A stretch of 64,000 bases of DNA from Diaphorobacter ruginosibacter. Its GTDB lineage: Bacteria; Pseudomonadota; Gammaproteobacteria; Burkholderiales; Burkholderiaceae_C. The position numbers and the translations under genes were made by a program. The stretch lies in contig NZ_CP060714.1 in assembly GCF_014395975.1 (NCBI RefSeq), positions 2,542,001 through 2,606,000 on the forward strand, in the 5' to 3' direction. Position 1 is the stretch's first letter; each line of letters opens with the position of its first letter. The notes beneath the pieces are model-generated. The model did not search any database and was not told the DNA's origin. It saw only the letters and a list, made by a program, of their open reading frames with translations. Below are positions 19,942 through 29,148 of this stretch, piece after piece.

Positions 19942-20553
19942 TTATTGAATTCCTCGCGAGTTCAACTCGGCCTGCGCCTCTTCATGGTTTTGCGCGGCAG
20001 ACAGGCGGAACCACTCGATGGCCCGAGCTTCATCCCTCTCGTCCGCACAGATCAAGCCCATCTCGTATTGAGAGAGTGCATAGTTTTTCTCGGCAGCCAT
20101 CAGAAACCAGCGGACAGCCTCCTTGTCGTCCTCGTCCACACCGACCCCATCCCGGTACATCGTTCCGATGTTATGCATTGCCACGGGATCACCCTGTTCA
20201 GCGGCCTTGCGATACCACCGCATTGCCTGCGCCTCATCCTCCTCGACGCCATCACCGGAGTAGTACAGGTTACCCAACTCCACCTGGGCACGTGCATACC
20301 CTTGTTCCGCGGCAAGCCTGAATTGCTCTGCGGCACGAAGGAAATCGCGAGAAACACCATACCCGTCCGCATAGAGCAGCCCCAGGTTGAACCGGGCCTC
20401 GGCATTGCCCTGCTGACCAAGGCGTGCCCAGAGATCTGCTGCCTCCGAGTAATGGCCGTGCGCCTCCATCTCATAGGCGATCTCCACGGTTGCCTCCTCG
20501 AAAGACTGCTTCCCCGTGAATGCCTTGAAAAAATAACCCTCGTTGTCCGACAT
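19942..20553 (-). CDS. Sel1-repeat (TPR-like) protein
   Basis: A 203-residue cytosolic solenoid. At least four Sel1-like repeats are visible: ARFNLGLLYADGYGVSRD, AQVELGNLYYSGDGVEED, AMHNIGTMYRDGVGVDED and a degenerate SQYEMGLICADERDEA, each followed by AxxWFxxAAE helices. Such repeats mediate protein contacts. There is no signal peptide, unlike secreted Sel1 proteins. It starts MSDNEGYFF at 20553. The broken small ORFs immediately upstream on the same strand suggest it was part of a small-gene cluster, possibly toxin-immunity like, but that is speculation. Confidence 0.82.
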   Translation of the reverse strand: MSDNEGYFFKAFTGKQSFEEATVEIAYEMEAHGHYSEAADLWARLGQQGNAEARFNLGLLYADGYGVSRDFLRAAEQFRLAAEQGYARAQVELGNLYYSGDGVEEDEAQAMRWYRKAAEQGDPVAMHNIGTMYRDGVGVDEDDKEAVRWFLMAAEKNYALSQYEMGLICADERDEARAIEWFRLSAAQNHEEAQAELNSRGIQ

Positions 20554-20655
20554 GATCAACCGCCTCTGCGACTTAAAGTTTCAATAAAACAATCATCAAT
20601 TGATCGGCTCACCTCATTACCTGAGCTCGATGCGCTGCGTATCCCGGTCGACATG

Positions 20656-20812
20656 TTATCGAAGCAGATCGGCAAAGGGCTGGATCTTCAGCCCTCCACG
20701 CACCCAATGATCCATGACCAGCTCGACAGCCTCCGGTTTCATCTTTCCCCTTTACAAGGTGCCTTCGAAACCGGCAGAACCCAGATTTTTACAGGACCTC
20801 GGGTCTTCATAA
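20656..20812 (-). pseudogene. Small broken ORF pair upstream of the Sel1 gene, unrecognised
   Basis: On the minus strand GGAGGGAAG lies before an ATG opening a 23-codon frame (MKTRGPVKIWVLPVSKAPCK). Its stop overlaps in ATGA fashion a second frame (MKPEAVELVMDHWVRGGLKI, ending QPFADLLR). One extra G in the run AAAGGGGAAA would fuse them into one peptide, so this may be a single frameshifted gene. No family is recognised. It lies between the broken gene at 20869-21168 and the Sel1 gene. Confidence 0.3.
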
Positions 20813-21272
20813 TCTTCCCTCCGAGGCCCACCGAACCGGCTGAATATCTTGCACCTTAGGAACGCAAATCAGCCATGCGCCTTGAAAAAATCCACTAGAT
20901 CTATCACACTGTACTTGGTGATGCTCAGATGACTAGCCAAGGCGTTAATCACTGCATTGCCGAAACTGCCTGAGCCGGGACTACGACATGCTGCTGCATG
21001 TGTTGACTGGCTTGCAATTCCTGGTTCTTCCGCTCATGTTGTCCAACGCTCTGTCATGGATCTCTGCGAACATGGGTCCATCAAGCGCTCTGAACGATCT
21101 GCCTTCCCCACCGACTACTTGGTACCTGAATATTTCCTGAAAAAAATAATTCCTGATATTTTCGACATCGGTTTCCTCTTGCAGTGATCTCTATTTTCAG
21201 CGGCCTATCGGATTTATTTTCTTGATAGACACATAAGCGAAGAGAAATTTCCACCCAGAAGAAGGAGAGAGA
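20743..21272. other. AT-richer intergenic stretch between the Sel1 gene cluster and potE
   Basis: Apart from the broken minus-strand ORFs listed separately, this stretch holds the potE leader (about 21200-21272), with AGAAGGAGAGAGA directly before the potE ATG as a strong ribosome binding site. The sequence is visibly richer in A and T than its surroundings. Confidence 0.5.
20869..21168 (-). pseudogene. Frameshifted ~100-residue protein gene, unrecognised
   Basis: On the minus strand GAGGA precedes the ATG at 21168, which opens MSKISGIIFF. Three single-base insertions, each in a homopolymer (the T7 run at 21140-21146, a GG near 21029, and CCC at 20977-20979), would join coherent segments: QEIFRYQVVGGEGRSFRALD, GPMFAEIHDRALDNMSG, KNQELQASQHMQQHVVVPG and SGSFGNAVINALASHL, ending SVIDLVDFFKAHG. 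The joined product of about 100 residues looks like a real soluble protein, but I cannot name it. Either natural decay or sequencing deletions would explain this. Confidence 0.4.
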
Positions 21273-22606
21273 ATGGCTCAAACCCAAAAAATGACCGTCG
21301 TGCAACTAACCATGTTGACGGTGGTCAATATGCTTGGATCCGGCATTGTTCTCTTACCTACCAAGCTGGCGCAGGTGGGAGCCATCTCCATCCTTTCCTG
21401 GCTGGTGACTGCGACAGGCTCTCTGGCACTGGCCTATGCATTCGCCCAATGCGGCATGCTCAGCCGCAAGTCTGGCGGCATGGGGGGCTATGCCGAATAC
21501 GCGTTTGGCCGGGCTGGCAACTATCTGGTGAATTACACCTATGGCACTTCGCTTCTGATCGCCAACGTGGCGATCGGCATCACCGCCGTGGGCTACCTGA
21601 CCGAACTGTTTTCCCTGCAGCTCAGCCCCGTGGGCGTCGGCTTGATGACGATTGCCTTGCTGTGGATCACCACCTTTGCCAATTTTGGCGGGGCCAGCGT
21701 GACCGGCAAGATCGGAGGAGTGACTGTGTGGGGAGTGATCCTGCCCGTGGTTGGCGTCTCCACATTTGGCTGGTTCTGGTTCAGCCCCAGTACCTACGCC
21801 GAAGCCTGGAACCCACATGGACTGTCCTTCCTGCAGGCCGCCAGCTCTTCCGTGGCCATCACGTTGTGGGCATTTCTGGGCATGGAGTCTGCCTGCGCCA
21901 ACGCCGATGCCGTGGAAAATCCCGAAAGGAACGTACCGATTGCCGTGCTGGGTGGCACGGTCGGTGCTGCAGTGATCTATATCGCCTCGACCAATGTCAT
22001 GGCAGGCATCGTCTCCAATCCGGAACTGGCAGCGTCCACGGCCCCTTTTGGTCTGGTGTTCGCGCACATGTTCACTCCCCTGGTCGGGCAGATCATCATG
22101 GGACTGATGGTGCTGGCATGCATCGGCTCGTTGCTCGGCTGGCAGTTCACCATTGCGCAGGTGTTCAAGAGCTCTGCAGACACCGGGTACTTTCTGCCGA
22201 TTTTTGCCAAGGTGAACAAGGCCGGCACGCCCATCGTAGCGATGCTGATTTTGCTGGCCGCCCAAACGGGCCTCGCCCTGCTCACCATCAGCCCCGACCT
22301 GACCAAGCAGTTTGACACGCTGGTCAACCTGGCGGTAGTCACAAACATCGTGCCCTATATCCTGTCCATGGCGGCCTTGATGAGCATCCAGAAGGTTGCC
22401 AATGTGCCCCCAAGAAAGCGCTGCTCGTCAACGTCATCTCCTGGGTTGCGGCAGCCTATAGCTACTTGGCGCTGTACAGCTCGGGCACCGAGGCCCTGAT
22501 GCTGGGCGGCGTGGCCACCATTGCGGGCTTCACGCTCTACGGCTTTGTCAGCACCCGGATGATGCGCCTGGACCAGGAGCGCACCAACGCAGGTACTGCA
22601 ACCTGA
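21273..22606 (+). pseudogene. potE: Putrescine-ornithine antiporter PotE, frameshifted near the C-terminus
   Basis: A 12-TM APC-family antiporter exchanging ornithine for putrescine. The N-terminus (QLTMLTVVNMLGSGIVLLPT), RKSGGMGGYAEYAFGRAGNY, AFLGMESACANADAVENPER and GSLLGWQFTIAQVFKSSADT are PotE-like throughout. After KVANVPP the frame breaks in the C5 run at 22407-22411. Adding one C restores PKKALLVNVISWVAAAYSYL through to a stop at 22606 and full family length. As written, the protein ends in 25 aberrant residues at 22499. It lies 150 bp upstream of the partner decarboxylase. A sequencing error is a real possibility. Confidence 0.88.
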
Positions 22607-22756
22607 ATAAGGTGGCAAGAAGAAGCCGGCGGCCTCTTCACTCCGACGCGGAGACGAAGAGATCGTGAAGCTGCCCAAGGTCATTGCAGACCTGTGCCAA
22701 GCACAAGGGAGTTCCTCCCTTGACTCTTCTCGAATTCATCACAACGGAGCCTGAAG

Positions 22757-25045
22757 ATGTTTTTCAAAGCCCTGGACTATCCTACCGTCATCATCGACAG
22801 CGAGTTCGACTCACCACGCCTGCGCGGCAGCATCATCCGAGCCCTGGCCGAAGAGCTGGAAAACTCCAACCAGCGTGTGATGGCCAATCTCACGCTTGAT
22901 GATGCGCGTGTCGCTGCACGAACCTATCTGGCAGCGTCGGCAGTTTTGATCTCCATCGATGCACACGAGGATGCGGATGAGCAGTTCCGCAAGATCCAGG
23001 ATTTGCTGGAAGACAACCTGGCGCGCCATCCTCATCTGCCAGTGTTCTTCTATGGCGAACGAGGCTCCGTGGAGAAGGTTCCTACCAACCTTGTGAAATA
23101 TGCGCGTGGCTACTTTTACCTGTTCGAGGACACCAAGAGTTTCATTGCACGGCAGGTGATGCGGGCTGCCGAGGAGTACATGGAACATTTGCTGCCGCCC
23201 TTCTTCAAGGCATTGATCAAGCACACGGCAAAGTCCAACTACTCCTGGTACACGCCGGGGCATGCGGGCGGTGTTGCGTTCACCAAATCCTCGGTGGGCC
23301 GTGCTTTCCACCAGTACTATGGTGAAAACACCCTGCGCAGCGACCTCTCCATCTCCGTGCCTGAACTGGGCTCCCTGCTCGACCATAGCGGCCCCATACG
23401 ACAGGCCGAAGCCGACGCGGCCAGAAATTTCGGCGCCGACCACACCTTCTTCGTGACCAATGGCACCTCGACAGCCAACAAGATTGTCTGGCACGGCACG
23501 GTGGCGCGCGGCGATGTGGTGTTTGTCGACCGCAATTGCCACAAATCACTGCTGCACTCGCTGATCATGACCGGGGCCATTCCCGTGTACTTCTCGCCCA
23601 GCAGAAATGCGCACGGCATCATCGGGCCGATCAGCGAAGACCAGTTCTCACCCAAGACCATGCAGGCGCACATCGCACAGGTCCCGCTGGCCGCGCAGGC
23701 CATGAAAAACGGCGCCAAGCTGCGTATTGCGGTGGTGACCAACTCCACCTATGACGGCCTTTGCTACAACGCCGAGAAGATTGCCAAGAACATTGGCAGC
23801 GCGGTCGATTTTCTGCACTTTGACGAAGCCTGGTACGCCTACGCCGCCTTCCATCCGTTCTATGAGCACTACTACGGCATGGCCAAGGGCAAGCCGCGCG
23901 AGCAGGATGCCATTGTTTTCACGACCCATTCCACCCATAAGCTCCTGGCTGCGTTTTCGCAGGCGTCGATGGTGCATGTGCGTGACAGCCGCAAGCGCAA
24001 GCTGGACATGGGACGCTTCAACGAAGCCTTCATGATGCATACCTCCACCAGCCCGCTGTACCCGGTGATCGCGGCCTGCGATGTGGCCTCCAAGATGATG
24101 GAAGGAGCAGCGGGCACATCACTCGTGCAGGAGATGCACGACGAGTCCCTCGCGTTTCGCCGCGCCATGCTGCAAATCGAATCGGATCTGGACAAGAAGG
24201 ATTGGTGGTTCAAGGTCTGGCAACCCGAGCTCGTAGCCAAAAACCTGCGCAAGTCCTCGACCCATATTCCGCCAGCCCAACCCAGGGACTGGCAGCTTCG
24301 CCCCGATGGCAAGTGGCATGGCTTTGACAAGCTGAGCGATGATTTTGTCATGATCGACCCCATCAAGGTCACGCTCACCATGCCGGGCCTGGACATGGAT
24401 GGGCGCATGGGCAAACAGGGCATTCCTGCCAGCGTAGTCAGCAAATTCCTGTGGACGCGTGGCATCGTCGTGGAAAAAACCAACCTTTACTCGCTGCTGG
24501 TGCTCTTCTCGATGGGCATCACCAAGGGAAAGTGGGGAACCCTTGTGGCGGAGCTGATGAGTTTCAAGCAGCACTACGAGGCCAATAGCCCCTTGGCGCA
24601 GGTGCTGCCCGATCTAGTGGAGAGCTATCCACGGGTGTACGCCGACACCGGGCTGCGCGACCTGTGCGAGCGCCTGCATCAGTTCAATGTGAGTCACGAT
24701 GTACCCAGGGTCATGCGCGAAATGTATGTGGAGCAGCCCGACATGGCCATGATTCCGGCAGATGCCTACAACCTGCTGGTGCAGGGCAAGGTCGAGAAGG
24801 TCGAGGTCAAAAAGCTCAAGGGACGTGTTGCTGCGACCATGCTGGTGCCCTATCCCCCAGGTATTCCGCTGATCATGCCTGGCGAGCGTTACAACGAAAA
24901 GGCGGATGCCATTTTCAAATACCTGCAGATTGCCGAAGCCCAGGATACCCAGGTGCCCGGCTTTGAGTCCGATATCCATGGCAGGGAGGTAGAGGTGGAT
25001 GCGTCGGGAAAACGCCGCTATCTGGTGGAGGTTCTGGTTTCCTGA
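22757..25045 (+). CDS. Biodegradative ornithine/arginine/lysine decarboxylase (PLP, large acid-inducible type)
   Basis: A 762-residue fold-type I PLP enzyme of the AdiA/CadA/SpeF family. In order: a receiver-like wing domain (residues 1-130), the linker EEYMEHLLPPFFKALIKH, and the PLP core with SWYTPGHAGGVAFTKS, the HFDEAW Asp and the Schiff-base Lys in TTHSTHKLLAAFSQASMV. The C-terminal domain includes LVPYPPGIPLIMPGERYNEK. Overall similarity looks closest to the arginine-type enzyme, but the potE neighbour points to ornithine, so the substrate is left open. Decarboxylation plus antiport would consume protons and export polyamine. Confidence 0.88.
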   Translation: MFFKALDYPTVIIDSEFDSPRLRGSIIRALAEELENSNQRVMANLTLDDARVAARTYLAASAVLISIDAHEDADEQFRKIQDLLEDNLARHPHLPVFFYGERGSVEKVPTNLVKYARGYFYLFEDTKSFIARQVMRAAEEYMEHLLPPFFKALIKHTAKSNYSWYTPGHAGGVAFTKSSVGRAFHQYYGENTLRSDLSISVPELGSLLDHSGPIRQAEADAARNFGADHTFFVTNGTSTANKIVWHGTVARGDVVFVDRNCHKSLLHSLIMTGAIPVYFSPSRNAHGIIGPISEDQFSPKTMQAHIAQVPLAAQAMKNGAKLRIAVVTNSTYDGLCYNAEKIAKNIGSAVDFLHFDEAWYAYAAFHPFYEHYYGMAKGKPREQDAIVFTTHSTHKLLAAFSQASMVHVRDSRKRKLDMGRFNEAFMMHTSTSPLYPVIAACDVASKMMEGAAGTSLVQEMHDESLAFRRAMLQIESDLDKKDWWFKVWQPELVAKNLRKSSTHIPPAQPRDWQLRPDGKWHGFDKLSDDFVMIDPIKVTLTMPGLDMDGRMGKQGIPASVVSKFLWTRGIVVEKTNLYSLLVLFSMGITKGKWGTLVAELMSFKQHYEANSPLAQVLPDLVESYPRVYADTGLRDLCERLHQFNVSHDVPRVMREMYVEQPDMAMIPADAYNLLVQGKVEKVEVKKLKGRVAATMLVPYPPGIPLIMPGERYNEKADAIFKYLQIAEAQDTQVPGFESDIHGREVEVDASGKRRYLVEVLVS

Positions 25046-25065
25046 CCGCCCTCACTCCCAAACAA

Positions 25066-25088
25066 AAAACCCGGCAAAGCCGGGTTTT
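25066..25088 (+). terminator. Rho-independent terminator after the decarboxylase
   Basis: A perfect stem AAAACCCGGC/GCCGGGTTTT around an AAA loop, 20 bases past the decarboxylase stop. The A tract on its left could let it also terminate the minus-strand tRNA-Val. Confidence 0.85.
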
Positions 25089-25096
25089 CTTTTATA

Positions 25097-25171
25097 TGGT
25101 GGGTGATACATGGATCGAACATGTGACCCCTGCCGTGTGAAGGCAGTGCTCTACCGCTGAGCTAATCACCC
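25097..25171 (-). tRNA. tRNA-Val (anticodon CAC)
   Basis: On the minus strand the acceptor stem GGGTGAT/ATCACCC closes exactly and ACCA is encoded. The anticodon stem CTGCC/GGCAG flanks the loop TTCACAC, giving anticodon CAC. The D arm TAGCTCAGCGGTAGAGC and T arm ACATGTTCGATCCATGT are canonical. Confidence 0.95.
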
Positions 25172-25211
25172 GATTGATACTGCAACTATCGCTGCTGCAT
25201 CAAGACCGCAA

Positions 25212-25943
25212 TTATGACACAGCTTTTTCGCCCACAGGAGAAACTCGCCAGATAGTTTTGCCTCCGCTCGATTTGTCGATCTGGTTGAGCACGTCCTCGT
25301 GCGCAGCTATCTCGTCGTCGCTCGCACGGATCACCTGCAGCTGCAGGCTGCTCAGGTCGAAGGCAGCCACGCGAACGCCCTGCTGCTGCTTGGGCGCTTC
25401 GTCGTCGGCGATCAGGAGGGCTTCCTGGCCGCGCGTCATGTTGATGTAGACGTCTGCGAGCAGCTCGGCGTCGAGCAACGCGCCGTGCAGCGTGCGGCCC
25501 GAGTTGTCGACTTCAAGACGATCACACAGCGCATCGAGCGAATTGCGCTTGCCGGGGAACAGTTCCTTGGCCATCACCAAGGTATCGATCACGCCTTCGA
25601 TGTGCGCCTTCAGCGGCTTGTGGCCGCACATCTGCAGTTCCTTGTTCAGAAAGCCGATGTCGAATGGTGCGTTGTGGATGATCAGTTCCGCGCCCTGCAG
25701 GTATTCGAGGATCTCGTCGACCAGTTCCGGGAACTTGGGCTTGTCCTTCAGGAACTCGTTGCTGATGCCGTGCACCCGGAGCGCATCTTCATGGCTGTCG
25801 CGCTCGGGGTTGAAGTAGATGTGCAGGTTGCGGCCGGTGAGCTTGCGGTTCACCAACTCCACGCAGCCGAGTTCGATGATACGGTCACCCGTTTCAGCGG
25901 ACAGGCCGGTGGTTTCCGTATCCAGCACGATCTGGCGTGACAT
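25212..25943 (-). CDS. dnaQ: DNA polymerase III epsilon subunit (3'-5' exonuclease)
   Basis: A 243-residue proofreading subunit. Exo I is IVLDTETTGLSAETGDRIIE, Exo II is IHNAPFDIGFLNKEL, and Exo III is GRTLHGALLDAELLADVY with the catalytic His and Asp. A linker rich in Gln and acidic residues precedes a C-terminal tail that would bind the alpha subunit. Its start codon overlaps the fdx stop by one base (TGATG), so it is probably co-transcribed at the end of the isc operon. The ATG at 25943 is the standard MSRQIVLDTE start. Confidence 0.94.
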   Translation of the reverse strand: MSRQIVLDTETTGLSAETGDRIIELGCVELVNRKLTGRNLHIYFNPERDSHEDALRVHGISNEFLKDKPKFPELVDEILEYLQGAELIIHNAPFDIGFLNKELQMCGHKPLKAHIEGVIDTLVMAKELFPGKRNSLDALCDRLEVDNSGRTLHGALLDAELLADVYINMTRGQEALLIADDEAPKQQQGVRVAAFDLSSLQLQVIRASDDEIAAHEDVLNQIDKSSGGKTIWRVSPVGEKAVS

Positions 25944-26281
25944 CAGTGATTCTCCTTGGCGTGGTTGATGGAGTACTTGGGGATCTCCACGGTAACATCC
26001 TTCTGCGCAAGGATAGCCTGGCAGGACAGGCGCGATTGAGGCTCGAGGCCCCATGCACGGTCCAGCAGGTCTTCTTCCTCTTCCTCGGCCTCGTTGAGCG
26101 AGTTGAAGCCCTCGCGCACGATGACGTGGCACGTCGTGCATGCACAGCTCATGTCGCAGGCATGCTCGATGTTGATCTTGTTGTCCAGCAGCGCCTCGCA
26201 GATCGACGTGCCGGCCGGCGCGCTGATTTCGGCGCCTTGCGGGCAGTACTCTGGATGCGGAAGGATCTTGATGACTGGCAT
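25943..26281 (-). CDS. fdx: ISC-type 2Fe-2S ferredoxin
   Basis: A 112-residue adrenodoxin-type ferredoxin supplying electrons during iron-sulfur cluster assembly. The cluster ligands lie in HACDMSCACTTCHVIV (Cys-x5-Cys-x2-Cys) and the fourth in SRLSCQAIL. An acidic patch NEAEEEEEDLLDRA is the usual partner-docking surface. It follows hscA and precedes dnaQ on the same strand. The length matches the family. Confidence 0.95.
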   Translation of the reverse strand: MPVIKILPHPEYCPQGAEISAPAGTSICEALLDNKINIEHACDMSCACTTCHVIVREGFNSLNEAEEEEEDLLDRAWGLEPQSRLSCQAILAQKDVTVEIPKYSINHAKENH

Positions 26282-26342
26282 GTAGGTGGTTTCGCTTTGG
26301 ATGTGTTCGTGATGTCCGGTGGGTCTGGGTGGGCCTGCTGCC

Positions 26343-28216
26343 TCAGATCGACTGGATGTTCTTGCCCGCCAGCGCCTCGCGGATGCCGCGGTTCATGCGC
26401 TGTGCCGCAAAGTGCTCGGTTCCCTTGGCCAGCGCCTGCGACGCGGCCTCGATCTCGCCCGCGTCCTGGCTGCTGGCCAGCAGGGCTTGCAGCGACTGCA
26501 CGAGTGCATCGATGTCCGCGCGCTCCTGTGCCTGCAGCACATCGCCGTCGACTTCCAGCGCGCTCTGCGTCGCCATGATCAGGCGGTCGGCATCGACACG
26601 CGCCTCGACCACGGCCCGCGCCTTCATGTCGGCCTGCGCGGTGGCGAAGCCGTCTTGCAGCATGCGGGCGATCTGGTCGTCGGACAGCCCGTACGACGGC
26701 TTCACATCGACATGCGCCTCCACGCCGCTGCCCTGCTCCTTGGCACTCACGCTGAGCAGACCATCGGCATCGACCGTGAACGTCACACGGATACGCGCCG
26801 CGCCGGCGGCCATGGCGGGGATTCCGCGCAACTCGAAGCGCGCGAGACTGCGGCAGTCCGCCACCAGGTCGCGCTCGCCCTGCACCACATGGATGGCCAT
26901 GGCGGTCTGGCCATCCTTGTAGGTCGTGAAGTCCTGCGCCTTGGCCGTGGGAATGGTTTCGTTGCGGCCGACGATGCGCTCGACCAGTCCGCCCATGGTC
27001 TCGATACCCAGCGACAGCGGAATCACGTCGAGCAGCAGCAGATCGCCAGCCGAATTGTTGCCGGCCAACTGGTTGGCCTGGATCGCTGCGCCCAGCGCGA
27101 CGACCTCATCCGGGTTGAGGTTGGTGAGTGGCTCCTTGCCGAAGAACTCCTCGACCGCCTGCTGCACCTGCGGCATGCGCGTGGAGCCTCCCACCATGAC
27201 GACGCCCTGCACTTCGCTGCGATCGATCTGCGCATCGCGCAGTGTGCGGCGCATCACAGAAAGCGTACGCTGCGTGAGCGCCTGCGTGGCCTCGAAGAAG
27301 TCCGCACGCGCCACGTCAAGGGTCTGCTCCTTGCCACCGATCGTTGCCGCAAACTTCGCGGATTCGGCACCCGTCAGCGCCTCCTTGCACGCGCGCGCGG
27401 CGATGCGCACGGCCGTCTTCTCTGCGGCGGACTGCGCCTGCACGCCCAGTTGCCCCTGCGCCCAATCGGCAAGCGCTGCATCGTAGTCGTCGCCACCCAA
27501 TGCCGAATCACCGCCGGTGGCGATGACTTCAAAGACGCCCTGCGTGAGGCGCAGCACCGAAATGTCGAAGGTGCCGCCCCGAGGTCATAGACCGCGTAGA
27601 CCCCCTCGGAGGAGTTGTCGAGGCCATAGGCGATCGCCGCGGCCGTCGGCTCGTTGATCAGGCGCAGCAGATTCAGCCCGGCAAGCCTGGCCGCATCCTT
27701 GGTGGCCTGGCGCTGCGCATCATCGAAATAGGCCGGCACGGTGATCACGGCGCCGTAGATGTCGTCGTTGAAGCTGTCCTCCGCGCGAAAGCGCAGCGTG
27801 GCCAGGATTTCAGCGCTCACCTCGACAGGCGATTTCGTGCCGCCAGCCGTCCGAATGGAAACCATTCCTTGGGCCGATGCATCGTTCTGCGCCAGCAGTT
27901 CATAGGGGAGCGATGCCCGGTCGGCAATGTCGTTCAAGCCACGCCCCATCAAGCGCTTGACCGAAGCAATGGTGTTGACCGGATCGGCCAGACGCGCGGC
28001 CACGGCATCATGGCCGATCTGGCGCCCGCCGCCTTCCATGTAGCGCACGACCGACGGCAGCAGCACCCTGCCCTCGGCATCCGGGAGGCATTCCGCAACG
28101 CCGTGGCGCACGGCGGCAACAAGGGAATGCGTGGTGCCCAGGTCAATGCCGACCGCGATCCGACGCTGGTGGGGATCGGGGGACTGACCGGGTTCTGAAA
28201 TCTGCAAAAGCGCCAT
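26343..28216 (-). pseudogene. hscA: Fe-S assembly chaperone HscA, interrupted by one frameshift
   Basis: An Hsp70-type ATPase that helps release clusters from IscU. The first part (IAVGIDLGTTHSLVAAVRHG, KRLMGRGLND, LINEPTAAAIAYGLDNSSEG) runs to VYAVYDLG, where phosphate-2 GGGTF is expected. The run at 27577-27580 (GGGG on the coding strand) needs one more G to give DLGGGTFDISVLRL and continue in the frame ending at 26343 with KNIQSI. With that base the protein is a full-length ~624-residue HscA. The gene sits correctly between hscB and fdx, so a sequencing error is as likely as a null allele. Confidence 0.92.
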
Positions 28217-28351
28217 GGGTTATCTTCTCTGGAGGTGATTGCGGCATGCATGCCGCACATTCATCGTTCGTGCGTTCGCTGGCGTACCGACGGGGGCACG
28301 CGCCCTGCGCACTGGCAGCAAGGCCAGGCGAGGTCATCGGCGGGTGTTCGG

Positions 28352-28876
28352 CTATTGTCCCAGTTGCTCGCGCCGGACATCAACGTCGTGGGCAAAACGC
28401 GCAATGAACATGAGGGCTCTCACCTGCTGCGCCGCGCCCGCATAGTCGTGCTGCTCGTCAATCAGCGCCGCGCATCGCGCCAACGCGCTCCGGCGCTCCG
28501 CCTGGACCATGTCGTCCAGGTCGTCGAGCGCCGCTTCCGAAGCCGCCTCATCGAGCGCCTCGCGCCACTCCATCTGCTGCATCAGGAAGGCCGCAGGCAT
28601 GGCCGTGTTGTCCTCTGCACCAATGGAGACGCCATGGAGTTCGCAAAGATAGGCCGCGCGCTTGAGCGGATCCTTCAGGCGCTGGTAGGCCTCGTTGATG
28701 CGCACCGACCACTGCATGGCCACGCGCTGCGCCGCGGCGCCCTGCGCCGAGAAGCGGTCAGGATGCGCCTCGCGCTGCAAGTCCTTCCAGCGCGCCGCGA
28801 GCACGGCGCCATCCTGCGCGAATAGGCGAGGAATGCCAAACAGTTCGAAATCGTCAGATTGCAGATGGAGGTTCAT
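28352..28876 (-). CDS. hscB: Fe-S assembly J-domain co-chaperone HscB
   Basis: A 174-residue type III J-protein. The N-terminal J domain has FELFGIPRLF, KDLQREAHPDRFSAQG with the HPD tripeptide, and NEAYQRLKDPLKRAAYLCEL. The C-terminal three-helix domain that binds IscU follows (MPAAFLMQQMEWREALDEA). It stimulates HscA ATPase and delivers IscU. It lies between the palindromic element and hscA. The ATG at 28876 (MNLHLQSDDFELF) is chosen over an upstream in-frame codon at 28897. Confidence 0.93.
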   Translation of the reverse strand: MNLHLQSDDFELFGIPRLFAQDGAVLAARWKDLQREAHPDRFSAQGAAAQRVAMQWSVRINEAYQRLKDPLKRAAYLCELHGVSIGAEDNTAMPAAFLMQQMEWREALDEAASEAALDDLDDMVQAERRSALARCAALIDEQHDYAGAAQQVRALMFIARFAHDVDVRREQLGQ

Positions 28877-28978
28877 AAAAAAACCGCCAGTGCGCAAGCG
28901 TTGGCGGGTTCTCTGAGGTGCATGAAAGTGCGCTGTTCCTGCCCAATGTCCCGGACAGGAATGCGCCCTTGCGCTCTA

Positions 28979-29140
28979 GGGAGCCTCTGCAAAACCCTCG
29001 CCAATCGGTTGGACGCGGATCGGGATGAGCCGCAAGGCGTCTTTTGAAGGCAATAGCCGTAGCTATTGACGAAAAAGACAACGCTGCGGATCGCCCGCGG
29101 CCGCGTTCAGACGATGGCAGGGAGTTTTGCAGAGGTTCCC
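28979..29140. repeat. 162-bp palindromic (MITE-like) element inside the isc operon
   Basis: The terminal inverted repeats GGGAGCCTCTGCAAAAC (28979) and, reversed, GGGAACCTCTGCAAAAC (ending 29140) match at 16 of 17 positions, then more loosely. Inside, the regions around 29029-29045 and 29070-29088 pair partly, and the centre is a perfect hairpin CAATAGC-CGTA-GCTATTG at 29051-29068. It encodes nothing. The structure resembles a non-autonomous IS-derived miniature element. No clear target duplication was found. Confidence 0.7.
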
Positions 29141-29148
29141 CAGGGGCC

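Noticed and set aside
20957..21187. 76-codon plus-strand ORF in the gap before potE
   Set aside because: No ribosome binding site or homology; the minus strand carries more coherent, although broken, coding sequence.
25097..25171. tRNA-Val as an attachment site of an integrated element
   Set aside because: No integrase or repeated 3' end of the tRNA nearby.
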